Source: Treponema sp. (GTDB taxonomy: Bacteria; Spirochaetota; Spirochaetia; Treponematales; Treponemataceae). From it: DNA of 64,000 bases. Shown here piece after piece: positions 50,883 to 59,089 of the stretch. Where the stretch lies: positions 1-64,000 of the forward strand of contig JAKSTG010000010.1 in the NCBI GenBank assembly GCA_024402695.1, written 5' to 3'. Below the pieces are notes generated by a model. The model made no database searches. It was not told the DNA's origin and saw nothing but the letters and a program-made list of their open reading frames with translations. Position 1 is the stretch's first letter, and each line of letters begins with the position of its first letter. Position numbers and translations under genes: made by a program.

Positions 50883-52154
50883 ATGAAAATAAAAGTAGTT
50901 GATGCAGATTATGAAAAAGTAATTGAAAAGGCAAAGGGAATTAATAGCCGTCCACACAGACAATGGTGGGTTCTGAAAAAACTTGTTGGTATTCTTTCCC
51001 TTGGCGATTTTAAGGAAACCGATTTTACCTATTCTTGTGAAGGCATGGAAAAACTTGGTAAAAAGGTACCTTGTCTTATTCTCATGAACCATTCGAGTTT
51101 CATAGATCTTAAAATTGCTTTCAGAATTTTCAATAAAAGAAGGTTTTCGATCGTCTGTACCAGTGACGGTTTTATCGGAAAGAACTTTCTTCTGAAAAAA
51201 CTGGGTTGTATTCCAACTCAGAAATTTGTTCCGGATGTTCAGCTTGTCAGAAGTATGATTTACAGTGCTCAGGTTCTGAATCAGTCTATCCTGATGTATC
51301 CAGAGGCAAGTTATTCTTTTGACGGGACTGCTACAGATCTTCCTGAAACTTTAAGCCGTTTCATCCAGGTACTTGGTATTCCTGTTGTAATGATAAAAAC
51401 AAAAGGCGCTTTCTCACGGGATCCTTTGTATAATAATCTTCAGCTCAGAAAAGTTCCTGTTAGTGCCCATGTAAAATATCTTTTAAGTCCGGAAGATCTG
51501 AAAGAAAAAACTCCTGAAGAATTAAATAGAATCCTTAAAAAAGAATTCACCTTTGATAATTTCAAATGGCAGCAGGATAATAATATTTTAATAAAAGAAC
51601 CATTCCGTGCAGATTTCTTAAATAGGGTTCTTTATAAATGTCCTTCCTGTAAAAACGAAGGCTCTATGGAAGGAAAGGGGATTTATGTAACCTGTAATTC
51701 CTGTGGTAAAAAATATGAACTGACAGAACAAGGTTTTATAAATGCTCTTGAAGGGGTTACAGAATTTAATCATGTTCCAGACTGGTATAAATGGGAACGA
51801 AACTGCATAAAAGAAGAAATTCTTAAAGGAGAATATAGGCTTGATATAGATGTGGATATCTGTATGCTTGTAGATACTAAGTGCATTTACAAAGTTGGTG
51901 AAGGTCATCTGATTCATGACAAAGAGGGATTTCGTCTGACAGGATGTGACGGCAAACTGGAATATGTTCAGAAGCCTCTTGCTTCCTACAGTCTCTATTC
52001 GGATTATTTCTGGTATGAACTTGGCGATATGATCTGCATAGGAAATATGAAAACGCTTTATTATTGTTTTCCTAAAGGAACCGGTGACATTGTAGCAAAA
52101 ACACGCCTGGCTCAGGAAGAAATATATAAGTTGAAAAAAGCGGAAATGATATAA
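50883..52154 (+). CDS. PlsC-type acyltransferase with C-terminal zinc ribbon
   Basis: 423 residues. The acyltransferase part (about 50-230) has the catalytic NHSSFID (HX4D), CTSDGFIGKNFLLKKLG and the acyl-acceptor motif YPEASYSFDG, so an acyl-glycerophosphate acyltransferase or a related lipid or acyl-sugar reaction is likely. A zinc ribbon follows at about 252-285 (CPSC-13-CNSC). The C-terminal 130 residues are beta-rich and unassigned. A zinc ribbon is not part of standard PlsC. No N-terminal membrane helix is obvious, so it probably sits at the membrane surface. Single-gene unit. Confidence 0.75.
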   Translation: MKIKVVDADYEKVIEKAKGINSRPHRQWWVLKKLVGILSLGDFKETDFTYSCEGMEKLGKKVPCLILMNHSSFIDLKIAFRIFNKRRFSIVCTSDGFIGKNFLLKKLGCIPTQKFVPDVQLVRSMIYSAQVLNQSILMYPEASYSFDGTATDLPETLSRFIQVLGIPVVMIKTKGAFSRDPLYNNLQLRKVPVSAHVKYLLSPEDLKEKTPEELNRILKKEFTFDNFKWQQDNNILIKEPFRADFLNRVLYKCPSCKNEGSMEGKGIYVTCNSCGKKYELTEQGFINALEGVTEFNHVPDWYKWERNCIKEEILKGEYRLDIDVDICMLVDTKCIYKVGEGHLIHDKEGFRLTGCDGKLEYVQKPLASYSLYSDYFWYELGDMICIGNMKTLYYCFPKGTGDIVAKTRLAQEEIYKLKKAEMI

Positions 52155-52193
52155 AAAAAAGGAACGCTTCATTTTGAAGCGTTCCTTTTTTTA
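52153..52193. terminator. Bidirectional terminator
   Basis: A 12-base stem, GGAACGCTTCA with TGAAGCGTTCC (about 52161-52185), flanked by A8 and T7. The stem sequence resembles that of the terminator at 43.1 kb. Confidence 0.92.
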
Positions 52194-52195
52194 TA

Positions 52196-52263
52196 TCAAA
52201 TGGTCCCTGAGTATGCGGTCCCTGAGCTTGTCGAAGGATCGAGGGGTCGAAGGGGCCATTTGA
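52196..52263. repeat. REP-like inverted repeat with CCTGAGCTTGTCGAAGG core
   Basis: The outer arms TCAAATGGTCCC (52196-52207) and GGGGCCATTTGA (52252-52263) pair almost fully. Inside are GGTCCCTGAG twice and the sequence CCCTGAGCTTGTCGAAGG, a short palindromic motif I recall as scattered through many bacterial genomes. It lies between two converging genes. Confidence 0.7.
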
Positions 52264-52275
52264 TTGTATGAAATC

Positions 52276-54150
52276 TTACTTAAGTTTGAAGTATGAAGTT
52301 TTTTCTGTAAGATTTGCAGAAGACTGAACATTGTCTTCTACTGCGGCAGTAACTTCCTCAAGTGAAGCAGTAACGGCATTTGTTGTGTTAGAAATGTCAT
52401 TCATTGCTTTGTTGATTTCCACAGTGATGAGTGAAAGTTTTTCCATTTCAGAAATAACTTTGTCGGATCCATTCAGCATATTGTTTGAATTATCCTGAAC
52501 AGTCTGTGTTGAATCGGTGATCAGACGGATAGCTTCAAGAATCTGGCTTGAACCTGCATTCTGTTCCTGCATAGCCTGCATAATTGCAGCTTCCTGATTC
52601 TGTACTTTCTGAGTAAGATCAAAAATACGGGCGAACTGTTCCTGAACTTCACTGATGTCTCTGGAAACATTTTCAATGGATATACCAAGAGTTCCAAGAC
52701 GGTCTGAAATAGACTTCGACTGTTCATTGGAATCTTCGGCAAGCTTTCGGATTTCGTCGGCAACTACAGCAAATCCTTTTCCGGCTTCTCCGGCATGGGC
52801 AGCTTCGATTGCGGCATTCATAGCCAGAAGGTTTGTCTGTTCTGCCATGTTCTGAATCATCTCTGATGCTTCCTGCATTCCTTTTGATTCTTCTGCAATC
52901 TGATGAGCTGTTTCTACTGCAAGTTCAACTTTTTTCTGGCCGGATGAAGATTCTTCGTTTAATGCATGAACTGTTTCTGTGTTCTGGCTAAGAATTGTGG
53001 TTACTGAATTGATGTTTGCAACCATTTCTTCAATGGCAGCAGAAGACTGGGTAACACTTGTTGCCTGACTCTGAATGTTGTCATTCAAGATTCCAATGTT
53101 TTCAACAATTTCCTTGATGGAATTCTGGGTTTCATCAACTGATTCTGCCTGGCTCTGCATGTCGGCTCTTACATCGCAGATGTTTTCCGAAATATTTGAA
53201 ATGTCAGAGGAAATATGTTTAACGTTAGTTTTCAACTGATATGCAGTGGCGGCTGATGTATCTCCTGCAGACTGGATGTTTCCAAGAAGATCTGTCATTG
53301 TTTTAGCAAATTTATTCAGACCGTGCATTGCCAGTCCCAGGTTATCGCGTGCTTCAACATCAATATGACTGTTTCTATAATCTCCGTCAGACATGTCCTG
53401 GATGATTGAAGAAACTCCATCAATAAGACGCTGTTTTTCGCGCATGTTTGCATGGTTTGAAATTGTACCCATTACTACAAGCAGAATACCTGTAGGAAGA
53501 ATGTTTCCTAAAAAGTAAAGTGAAGGATCTCCAAGTGTCGGATCCAAGAGTTTAAGACAAGGTGCAAGAACTCCTAAGAAGATACCGATATGTGTCTGTG
53601 CTGATACAATCTGAGCAAAACGGGACATTTTAAGAGCCATTACTTCTTTTCTGACTTTAATGAATTTCATGTATCGGGAAAGATAAATGTTAAGTTTTAC
53701 ATAACAAAGAGTTCCTACAGAAAAATATGAAGATATGGCTGTTGCTACTACAGAAAACCCGAAACCACTTGTGAAACTGATTCCTGAAACAATACATCCA
53801 AAAATGGCACAAAGTGCAAGCACAAAAAATGGAGTTGCAGAAGCTACCCACAGAAAAACTTTGTAAACATAAGCAACTTTCTTTACAGATTCATCAGAAC
53901 CGTCAAATGCCTGAATCTTCTTCATACAGATAACGTAGAAGACCCCAGGCGAAATAAGGAGGAAAAGGTTTGCAAATATCATCGGTAAACTGCTTTTGAA
54001 TGCTGCCATTTGTGCAGGATTCAGAAATAAGGAACCTCTGACAGAAATTGCAAAAAGAACTAATGGAAGGAAACATGTAAGGTACATGAAGACGATAAGC
54101 TTTACAGGTGGTTTGGGAATACCACTAACTGGTTGACGTGTTTCAGTCAT
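52276..54150 (-). CDS. Methyl-accepting chemotaxis-type transducer with multi-helix membrane sensor
   Basis: 624 residues. The N-terminal 235 residues contain about six hydrophobic helices in place of the usual two helices and a periplasmic domain, so the stimulus is probably sensed within the membrane. A HAMP-like stretch follows (about 240-300), then a long coiled-coil signalling domain with the conserved hairpin tip ([40 protein letters not shown]). It couples to CheA/CheW and controls swimming. The ribosome site AAAGGAG lies 7-8 bases from the ATG. The 160-base upstream region has no clear consensus promoter; a sigma-28 site was looked for but not convincing. Confidence 0.9.
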   Translation of the reverse strand: MTETRQPVSGIPKPPVKLIVFMYLTCFLPLVLFAISVRGSLFLNPAQMAAFKSSLPMIFANLFLLISPGVFYVICMKKIQAFDGSDESVKKVAYVYKVFLWVASATPFFVLALCAIFGCIVSGISFTSGFGFSVVATAISSYFSVGTLCYVKLNIYLSRYMKFIKVRKEVMALKMSRFAQIVSAQTHIGIFLGVLAPCLKLLDPTLGDPSLYFLGNILPTGILLVVMGTISNHANMREKQRLIDGVSSIIQDMSDGDYRNSHIDVEARDNLGLAMHGLNKFAKTMTDLLGNIQSAGDTSAATAYQLKTNVKHISSDISNISENICDVRADMQSQAESVDETQNSIKEIVENIGILNDNIQSQATSVTQSSAAIEEMVANINSVTTILSQNTETVHALNEESSSGQKKVELAVETAHQIAEESKGMQEASEMIQNMAEQTNLLAMNAAIEAAHAGEAGKGFAVVADEIRKLAEDSNEQSKSISDRLGTLGISIENVSRDISEVQEQFARIFDLTQKVQNQEAAIMQAMQEQNAGSSQILEAIRLITDSTQTVQDNSNNMLNGSDKVISEMEKLSLITVEINKAMNDISNTTNAVTASLEEVTAAVEDNVQSSANLTEKTSYFKLK

Positions 54151-54312
54151 AAAGTGACTCCTTTATATAAGAATAATAGGATTTTTTGCTCTACTTGAAG
54201 CTTTCGCATAGCATGAGCCAACTTTTTACCAATGCTTCCATTTTATAGCATAATATGAATGCGCGCCATAAATTTTTGTAATTCTAGAAAAAGGCTGAAA
54301 ATCAGTTTTTTT

Positions 54313-55989
54313 CTATTTTGACTGTTGATTTTTATGAGAAAAGGCCTGACGGCTGTAAGAATCAGCCTGTTTCATGAATTCTTCTTTAAAATCTTTTTGT
54401 AAGGGCGTTTTCAGCGCTTCCTTTTCTATGCGTAAAAAGGCATCCCGGCTGATATTTTTTGCTCCGTAGCGGGCAATGTTGTCTGTATAACTCTGGCTGT
54501 CTACGATGATTCCTCCGCATTCCTTAAAGGCTTTCATAAAAAGCACAAAGGCACTTTTGGAAGAATCTGGTTCCAGTGTGAACATGCTTTCACCACAGAA
54601 TACGCTTCCTATGAGAACTCCGTAGAATCCACCTGCCAGACGGCCTTTATGCCAGACTTCAAAGCTGTGGGCATATCCTGCTTTGTGGAGTTTAGTATAG
54701 GCATCAAGCATTTTTGGTCCGATCCAGGTGCCGTCCTGGTCTGGACGCTTCATTTTCCCGCATTCAGTCATTACACGGCGGAAGCATTTGTCCATGGTGT
54801 AGGTGTATGGGGATTTTTTCATGAATTTTTTGAGGCTTTTCGGGCAGTGGAAATCTTCCGGCAAAAGGACAAACCTTGGATCAGTGGAATACCATGCAAC
54901 CGGTTCATTGTCTTCCTCGTTGAACCAGGGGAAAACACCCTGCATATAAGCGGAATAAAGCAGCTGAAGAGGAATAGAATCTGTTATTTCGCAGACCTGA
55001 CGGCTCAGAAATGAGTATTTTGTGTTCGGTTCCGGGAAAGGAATGATTTTTTCTGTATCAAGAGTTTCTTCCCTTTGTTCCAGATCTTTTTCCAGAAAGT
55101 TTCGTAGTGGAATCTCGGTGTTTTTCGGGAATTCAGCAATTTCTTCTATTAAATTGTTTCTGAAAGATTCCTGTTCCTGCCGGTTGTTGTCAAATGCGCC
55201 GTACCGGTATTTGTAGGGAATGCTCATTCCAAGATCCCAATAGGCGAAGCCGTTGTCAAAAAGGTATCTGCCAAGAAGGGCCATCTGGACATTTCCTATA
55301 TCATTTTCTCTATGAAAACCTGAAAGGGAAGCATAGGAGTTACCTGTAATGAAACCTATTTCTCCGGCTACCAGTTTTCCGGCATGCCATATTTCAACAC
55401 TGTCTACGCTTACACGTTTATCAGGGGTTTCGTGGATTTCTGTGAAGGCTTCCACAAGTTCGTCGAAAAGCCAGTTTTCAGGGTATGCGGTTCTTATGGC
55501 TTCAACACACTGGGAAAAAGCTTTGTTGAAGGTAAGGGTATAATCTCCGAATTTTTTCTCGATCAGTTTTCGGATGTTATGAGGAATTCTGAAAGTTTCA
55601 GGCATAATAAGGCATTTCTTGTTATGATAGCGGATGGAAAGAAAATGGAGACCTTCTATTGAAACTGACATAGGATAAAAGCCTTTGTAGAAGGCTTCCC
55701 GAATCAGAGGAACGCTGAAGGTTCTGCAGTAAGCATCTTCTGAAATGTTGTCTATTATGATCCGTCCCCAGTAATCCATTTTTGCAAGTGAAGGAGTTCT
55801 TGCCTTAAGATTTTTCTGAAGCTTGGCATCAAGCTGGTCCAGGTCTTCCGGTTCGGATATTTCTACACCGGCTGTGACACACCACAGAAAAAAGGCATCA
55901 TTTTGAGAGATGTTATCCCAGAATTCATTCATGTCCTGGGGGAGTTCTTTGATTTTTGAGATTTCGCTAAGAACTTCATCAACGGTCAT
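54313..55989 (-). CDS. aat: Double-domain leucyl/phenylalanyl-tRNA-protein transferase
   Basis: 558 residues. The C-terminal half (about 315-535) is a complete Aat enzyme: LLYSAYMQGVFPWFNEEDN, VAWYSTDPRFVLLPEDFHCPKSLKKFMKK, GTWIGPKMLDAYTKLHKAGYAHSFEVW and GVFCGESMF (as GSVFCGESMF). Aat puts Leu or Phe on proteins with N-terminal Lys or Arg, marking them for ClpS-ClpAP. The N-terminal half (about 45-290) has the same layout in degenerate form: LIREAFYKGFYPMS, FRIPHNIRKLIEKKFGDYTLTFNKAFSQCVEAI, ELVEAFTEIHE, VEIWHAGKLVAGEIGF. This is therefore a tandem duplication, or fusion of two Aat-like domains. E. coli Aat is about 234 residues. The start has no ribosome site; TAAAAT lies six bases upstream. 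Confidence 0.85.
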   Translation of the reverse strand: MTVDEVLSEISKIKELPQDMNEFWDNISQNDAFFLWCVTAGVEISEPEDLDQLDAKLQKNLKARTPSLAKMDYWGRIIIDNISEDAYCRTFSVPLIREAFYKGFYPMSVSIEGLHFLSIRYHNKKCLIMPETFRIPHNIRKLIEKKFGDYTLTFNKAFSQCVEAIRTAYPENWLFDELVEAFTEIHETPDKRVSVDSVEIWHAGKLVAGEIGFITGNSYASLSGFHRENDIGNVQMALLGRYLFDNGFAYWDLGMSIPYKYRYGAFDNNRQEQESFRNNLIEEIAEFPKNTEIPLRNFLEKDLEQREETLDTEKIIPFPEPNTKYSFLSRQVCEITDSIPLQLLYSAYMQGVFPWFNEEDNEPVAWYSTDPRFVLLPEDFHCPKSLKKFMKKSPYTYTMDKCFRRVMTECGKMKRPDQDGTWIGPKMLDAYTKLHKAGYAHSFEVWHKGRLAGGFYGVLIGSVFCGESMFTLEPDSSKSAFVLFMKAFKECGGIIVDSQSYTDNIARYGAKNISRDAFLRIEKEALKTPLQKDFKEEFMKQADSYSRQAFSHKNQQSK

Positions 55990-55995
55990 AGTTAT

Positions 55996-56020
55996 ATTTT
56001 ACTGTAAAAAATGTTAAAAT
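55996..56020. promoter_or_regulatory. Back-to-back leaderless-type -10 boxes
   Basis: Minus strand: TAAAAT (55996-56001) ends 6 bases before the aat ATG (55989). Plus strand: TAAAAT (56015-56020) ends 7 bases before the ATG at 56028. Both -35 regions fall on or near the other gene's -10 and are weak. Confidence 0.45.
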
Positions 56021-56027
56021 GCATTTA

Positions 56028-56264
56028 ATGAATATTCTGACTACAGTTCTGTTGATTTTAGATATTTTGTGCCTTGTGGCAGCGGCAGTTGTTTTCCTGG
56101 TTTTTCTGATTATTGCTCTTGTTAAGAAAATCCGAAAGCAACCGGCAAAACGATATGTATTAAATGCTTTGATTTATGCCATCTGCTGCCTTCTTGGTTG
56201 TGTTGTAATTACCTGGCTTTTGAAAATGGGTATAAGCCTCACTTCAAGATTCAGGGCTTTATAG
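56028..56264 (+). CDS. Small two-helix membrane protein
   Basis: 78 residues from the ATG at 56028; an ATG nine bases upstream overlaps the -10 box. Two hydrophobic helices, at about 3-32 (LLILDILCLVAAAVVFLVFLIIALV) and 47-67, are separated by a basic loop. Ten bases separate it from the LysR gene. Function unknown. Confidence 0.6.
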   Translation: MNILTTVLLILDILCLVAAAVVFLVFLIIALVKKIRKQPAKRYVLNALIYAICCLLGCVVITWLLKMGISLTSRFRAL

Positions 56265-56274
56265 GAAACTTCAA

Positions 56275-57198
56275 ATGACTCTTCAGCAATTAAAATACAT
56301 AATCGGTGTATCTGAAATCGGTTCTCTTAATAAAGCTTCTGAGGCCCTTTATATTTCGCAGCCTTCGCTTACTGCCGCAATCAAGGATGTTGAAAACGAA
56401 TTTGATATCATGATTTTCAACCGTTCCAGCAGAGGAATCAGCCTTACTCAGGAAGGTAAAGAGTTCCTTCAGTATGCACGTCAGATTCTTCTTCAGTATG
56501 ACAATCTGATGGAAAAATACGGAAGCGGGGGAACCCGTAAAAAGAAGTTCGGTGTTTCAACCCAGCATTATTCTTTTGCCGTTAAGTCCTTTGTTGAAAT
56601 GGTAAAGAAGTTCAATACAGATGAATATGAATTTGCCATCAATGAAACCCGCACTCTTTCTGTAATCGATGATGTCTCTACAGGCCGCAGTGAAATTGGA
56701 ATTCTTTATTTAAGTGATTTCAACCGAAAGGTGCTTCTCAAACTTTTCAATTCAAACGATCTGATTTTTGAACCGCTCATTATCTGTGATGCTTATGTTT
56801 ATTTGTATAAAAAACATCCTCTTGCAAATGCTAAGTCCATCAGTTTTGAACAGCTTAAGGATTATCCTTGTCTTACTTTTGACCAGGGGAATTCTTCCTT
56901 CTATTATGCCGAAGAAATTCTTACAGAAAACGAATATCCTAAAATCATCAAGACAACTGACCGTGCCACTAACCTGAACCTTATGATCGGGCTTAACGGT
57001 TATACACTCTGTTCGGGAATCATCTGTGAAGAACTGAACGGTGAAGATTTCGTTGCGGTTCCTTATGAAGCCGATGCTGAAAATCCGAACAGTAAAATGG
57101 AAATTGGATATATTCTTAAAAAAAATGTAGTGCTTTCAAAAACAGGAGAAGCCTACATCGAAGAAATAAAAAAATATCTTGCTAAAGTAAAACAGTAA
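56275..57198 (+). CDS. LysR-type transcriptional regulator
   Basis: 307 residues with the standard N-terminal winged helix-turn-helix (MTLQQLKYIIGVSEIGSLNKASEALYISQPSLTAAIKDVENEF, about 1-60) and a two-lobed effector-binding domain. The ribosome site is TAGGAA. It reads in the same direction as the small membrane gene and panE (gap of 21 bases). Regulators of this kind usually control a divergent or adjacent gene, so panE or the divergent aat are candidates. The effector is unknown. Confidence 0.93.
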   Translation: MTLQQLKYIIGVSEIGSLNKASEALYISQPSLTAAIKDVENEFDIMIFNRSSRGISLTQEGKEFLQYARQILLQYDNLMEKYGSGGTRKKKFGVSTQHYSFAVKSFVEMVKKFNTDEYEFAINETRTLSVIDDVSTGRSEIGILYLSDFNRKVLLKLFNSNDLIFEPLIICDAYVYLYKKHPLANAKSISFEQLKDYPCLTFDQGNSSFYYAEEILTENEYPKIIKTTDRATNLNLMIGLNGYTLCSGIICEELNGEDFVAVPYEADAENPNSKMEIGYILKKNVVLSKTGEAYIEEIKKYLAKVKQ

Positions 57199-57219
57199 AA
57201 TATAAGGAAGGAAAGAACT

Positions 57220-58134
57220 GTGATTAAGAATGTAACAATGATTGGTATGGGGGCTGTTGGCGCTATTGTCGGGGAAGCACTTACAACTGTTCTTGGAAAA
57301 GATAATGTTGAATGTATCTGCGAAGGAGAACGCAAAGCCCGTTACGACAGGGACGGTATCTGCATCAACGGAGTCCGCAAAGATTTTAAATATGTTACTC
57401 CGGAAGAAGTTCGTGTTTCTGACCTTGTGATTATTGCTACAAAAAATCTTCAGATGGATCAGGTTCTGGTTCAGATCAAAAATGCTGTTGGACCAAAAAC
57501 AACAATCCTTTCTCTTTTGAACGGAATCCAGAGTGAAAAAGATCTTGAAGCAGTTTACGGAAAGGAAAGGGTAATCTATGGATTTATCATCGGTCTTTCT
57601 TCTGTTCATGAAGGCAACAACATAATCTGTTCAGATACAGGAACAATTGTCTATGGCGAAGATGACAATTCAAAAAGTGAACGCATTATCGAAATCGGAA
57701 AACTTTTTGACGCAGCCGGACAGAAGGCAAAAAATCCTGAAGATATTCATCTGGAACAGTGGAAAAAATATCTTATGAATGTTACCTGTAATACAGTAAC
57801 CTCTCTTTGCCGTGCTCCTTATGGAACTTTCAAAAATGAAGTTCTTTGCGATGTTGTTCGCCAGGCCGCAAAAGAAGTAATTGCCGTTGCAAATGCAGAA
57901 GGGGTTGCCCTGAATATGGATCACATGGAAACAAATATCCGTATTATGGATTCAATTGATCCAAGAGGAAAAACTTCCATGTATCAGGATATTGAAGCAA
58001 GAAGAAAGACTGAAAATGGGTGGTTCTGCGGAACTGTTGTTAAGCTTGGCGAAAAATACGGAATCCCGACACCTACTTGCGCGCTCCTTGAAAAACTTGT
58101 TGCCGTTACAGAAGCTGCCTGGGAATTCAACTAG
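57220..58134 (+). CDS. panE: 2-Dehydropantoate 2-reductase family protein
   Basis: 304 residues, GTG start with an AAGGAAGG site. The NADPH-binding motif is IGMGAVGAIVG at the very N-terminus. The catalytic-lysine region is WKKYLMNVTCNTVTSLC, and the C-terminal helical domain carries SMYQDIEARRKTENGWFCGTVVKLGEKYGIPTP. The family reduces ketopantoate in pantothenate/CoA synthesis, but many paralogues act on other 2-keto acids, and location behind a LysR gene leaves this open. Its last bases run close to the convergent amidohydrolase. Confidence 0.85.
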   Translation: MIKNVTMIGMGAVGAIVGEALTTVLGKDNVECICEGERKARYDRDGICINGVRKDFKYVTPEEVRVSDLVIIATKNLQMDQVLVQIKNAVGPKTTILSLLNGIQSEKDLEAVYGKERVIYGFIIGLSSVHEGNNIICSDTGTIVYGEDDNSKSERIIEIGKLFDAAGQKAKNPEDIHLEQWKKYLMNVTCNTVTSLCRAPYGTFKNEVLCDVVRQAAKEVIAVANAEGVALNMDHMETNIRIMDSIDPRGKTSMYQDIEARRKTENGWFCGTVVKLGEKYGIPTPTCALLEKLVAVTEAAWEFN

Positions 58135-58144
58135 ACTTTCGATT

Positions 58145-58984
58145 TTATAAGCCCAGAAGTTTTACTGCGTTATCACCTAAAATCATTTTACGATCTCCCT
58201 CACTCAGAGGGAGATTTTTTATGAAATCCATGTCTTCGCTCTGGCTGTTCCAAGGACTGTCGGAGCCGAATAGGATTGTTTCAATGCCGTTTTTTTCGAT
58301 AAGGCGGAGCATCTGTTCTGTATCTATTCGTTTGTTTACAAAGGCTGTGTCAAAGTAGAGGCCTTTTCCGCAGATTGTCTGTTCCACGTCGTACCACAGG
58401 TAGTTTGCACCCATGTGGGCCATAATCAGTTTCTTTGGCTGAATGCGCTTCAGTACGTTCAGAATACGGAATGGGGTACAGCGGATTTCGTGGAAGTCTG
58501 TTCCGTCATAACCTGAATGAACAATGGTAATCAGATCATTTTCTTCGGCGTATTCAATGATTTTTATGTAGTTTTCATCATCAAAGAAAGTGTTCTGGTT
58601 ATCGGGATGAAGTTTTATTCCCTTGAAACCCATTTCCTTGATTCTGTAAATGGCGTTTCTAAGGTCGCCCATAGCCGGATGGATTGCACCAAAGGAAAGA
58701 AGTCGAGGTTCCTTTGAGTCTGAAGGCATGGCTGCATATTTTTCGTTTATTCCGTGGGCAAACTCATTGAGATTCCAGCATTTTTCAGGATTTGTGCATA
58801 CAGGAAGAAGAATGGAAAGATTGATTCCGTTTCCATCTTTTTCAGCAGACTGCTTCATGCTGTTTATAAGTGAAGTTTCTGTAGGAATCACATCAATAGG
58901 GAATCCTGTGTTCTGCTGCATGGTTTCGATTGCTTTTTCTGCTATTTTGTCCGGAAAAATGTGTGTGTGGAAGTCAACGATCAT
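58145..58984 (-). CDS. Amidohydrolase-family metal-dependent hydrolase (COG2159-like)
   Basis: 279 residues, a TIM-barrel of the amidohydrolase-2 type. It has the metal ligands DFHTHIF at the N-terminus, KLHPDN and IVHSGY in the middle, IMAHMG and the closing GSDSPW aspartate. Relatives include decarboxylases and lactonases; the substrate cannot be told. It is convergent with panE. Divergent -10-like sequences (TATTAT 9 bases, TATAGA 6 bases from the ATG) precede it, with no ribosome site. Confidence 0.85.
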   Translation of the reverse strand: MIVDFHTHIFPDKIAEKAIETMQQNTGFPIDVIPTETSLINSMKQSAEKDGNGINLSILLPVCTNPEKCWNLNEFAHGINEKYAAMPSDSKEPRLLSFGAIHPAMGDLRNAIYRIKEMGFKGIKLHPDNQNTFFDDENYIKIIEYAEENDLITIVHSGYDGTDFHEIRCTPFRILNVLKRIQPKKLIMAHMGANYLWYDVEQTICGKGLYFDTAFVNKRIDTEQMLRLIEKNGIETILFGSDSPWNSQSEDMDFIKNLPLSEGDRKMILGDNAVKLLGL

Positions 58985-59013
58985 AGTGGTTCTATAATAT
59001 CAGAAAGGAATAA

Positions 59014-59042
59014 TTGAAAAAAGGCACTTTTTGTAATAAAAT
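59014..59042 (+). promoter_or_regulatory. Promoter of asnA
   Basis: TTGAAA (59014-59019), a 17-base spacer and TAAAAT (59037-59042), giving a leader of about 33 bases before the asnA ATG. Confidence 0.65.
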
Positions 59043-59065
59043 ATCAGTTTATAAAAGGAGACCCA

Positions 59066-59089
59066 TTGGGTTCAGAGAAAAATGATTAA
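59066..59089 (+). CDS. Possible seven-codon leader ORF overlapping the asnA start
   Basis: The only good Shine-Dalgarno sequence in the asnA leader (AAAGGAG, about 59054-59060) is placed five bases before a TTG at 59066, not before the asnA ATG. The frame reads M-G-S-E-K-N-D and stops at 59087-59089, overlapping the ATG at 59082. Terminating ribosomes could re-initiate on asnA. Unproven. Confidence 0.3.
   Translation: MGSEKND

Noticed and set aside
54151..54312. Sigma-28 promoter before the chemoreceptor
   Set aside because: A TAAA and a GCGAAAGC-like stretch exist, but the spacing and match are too poor.
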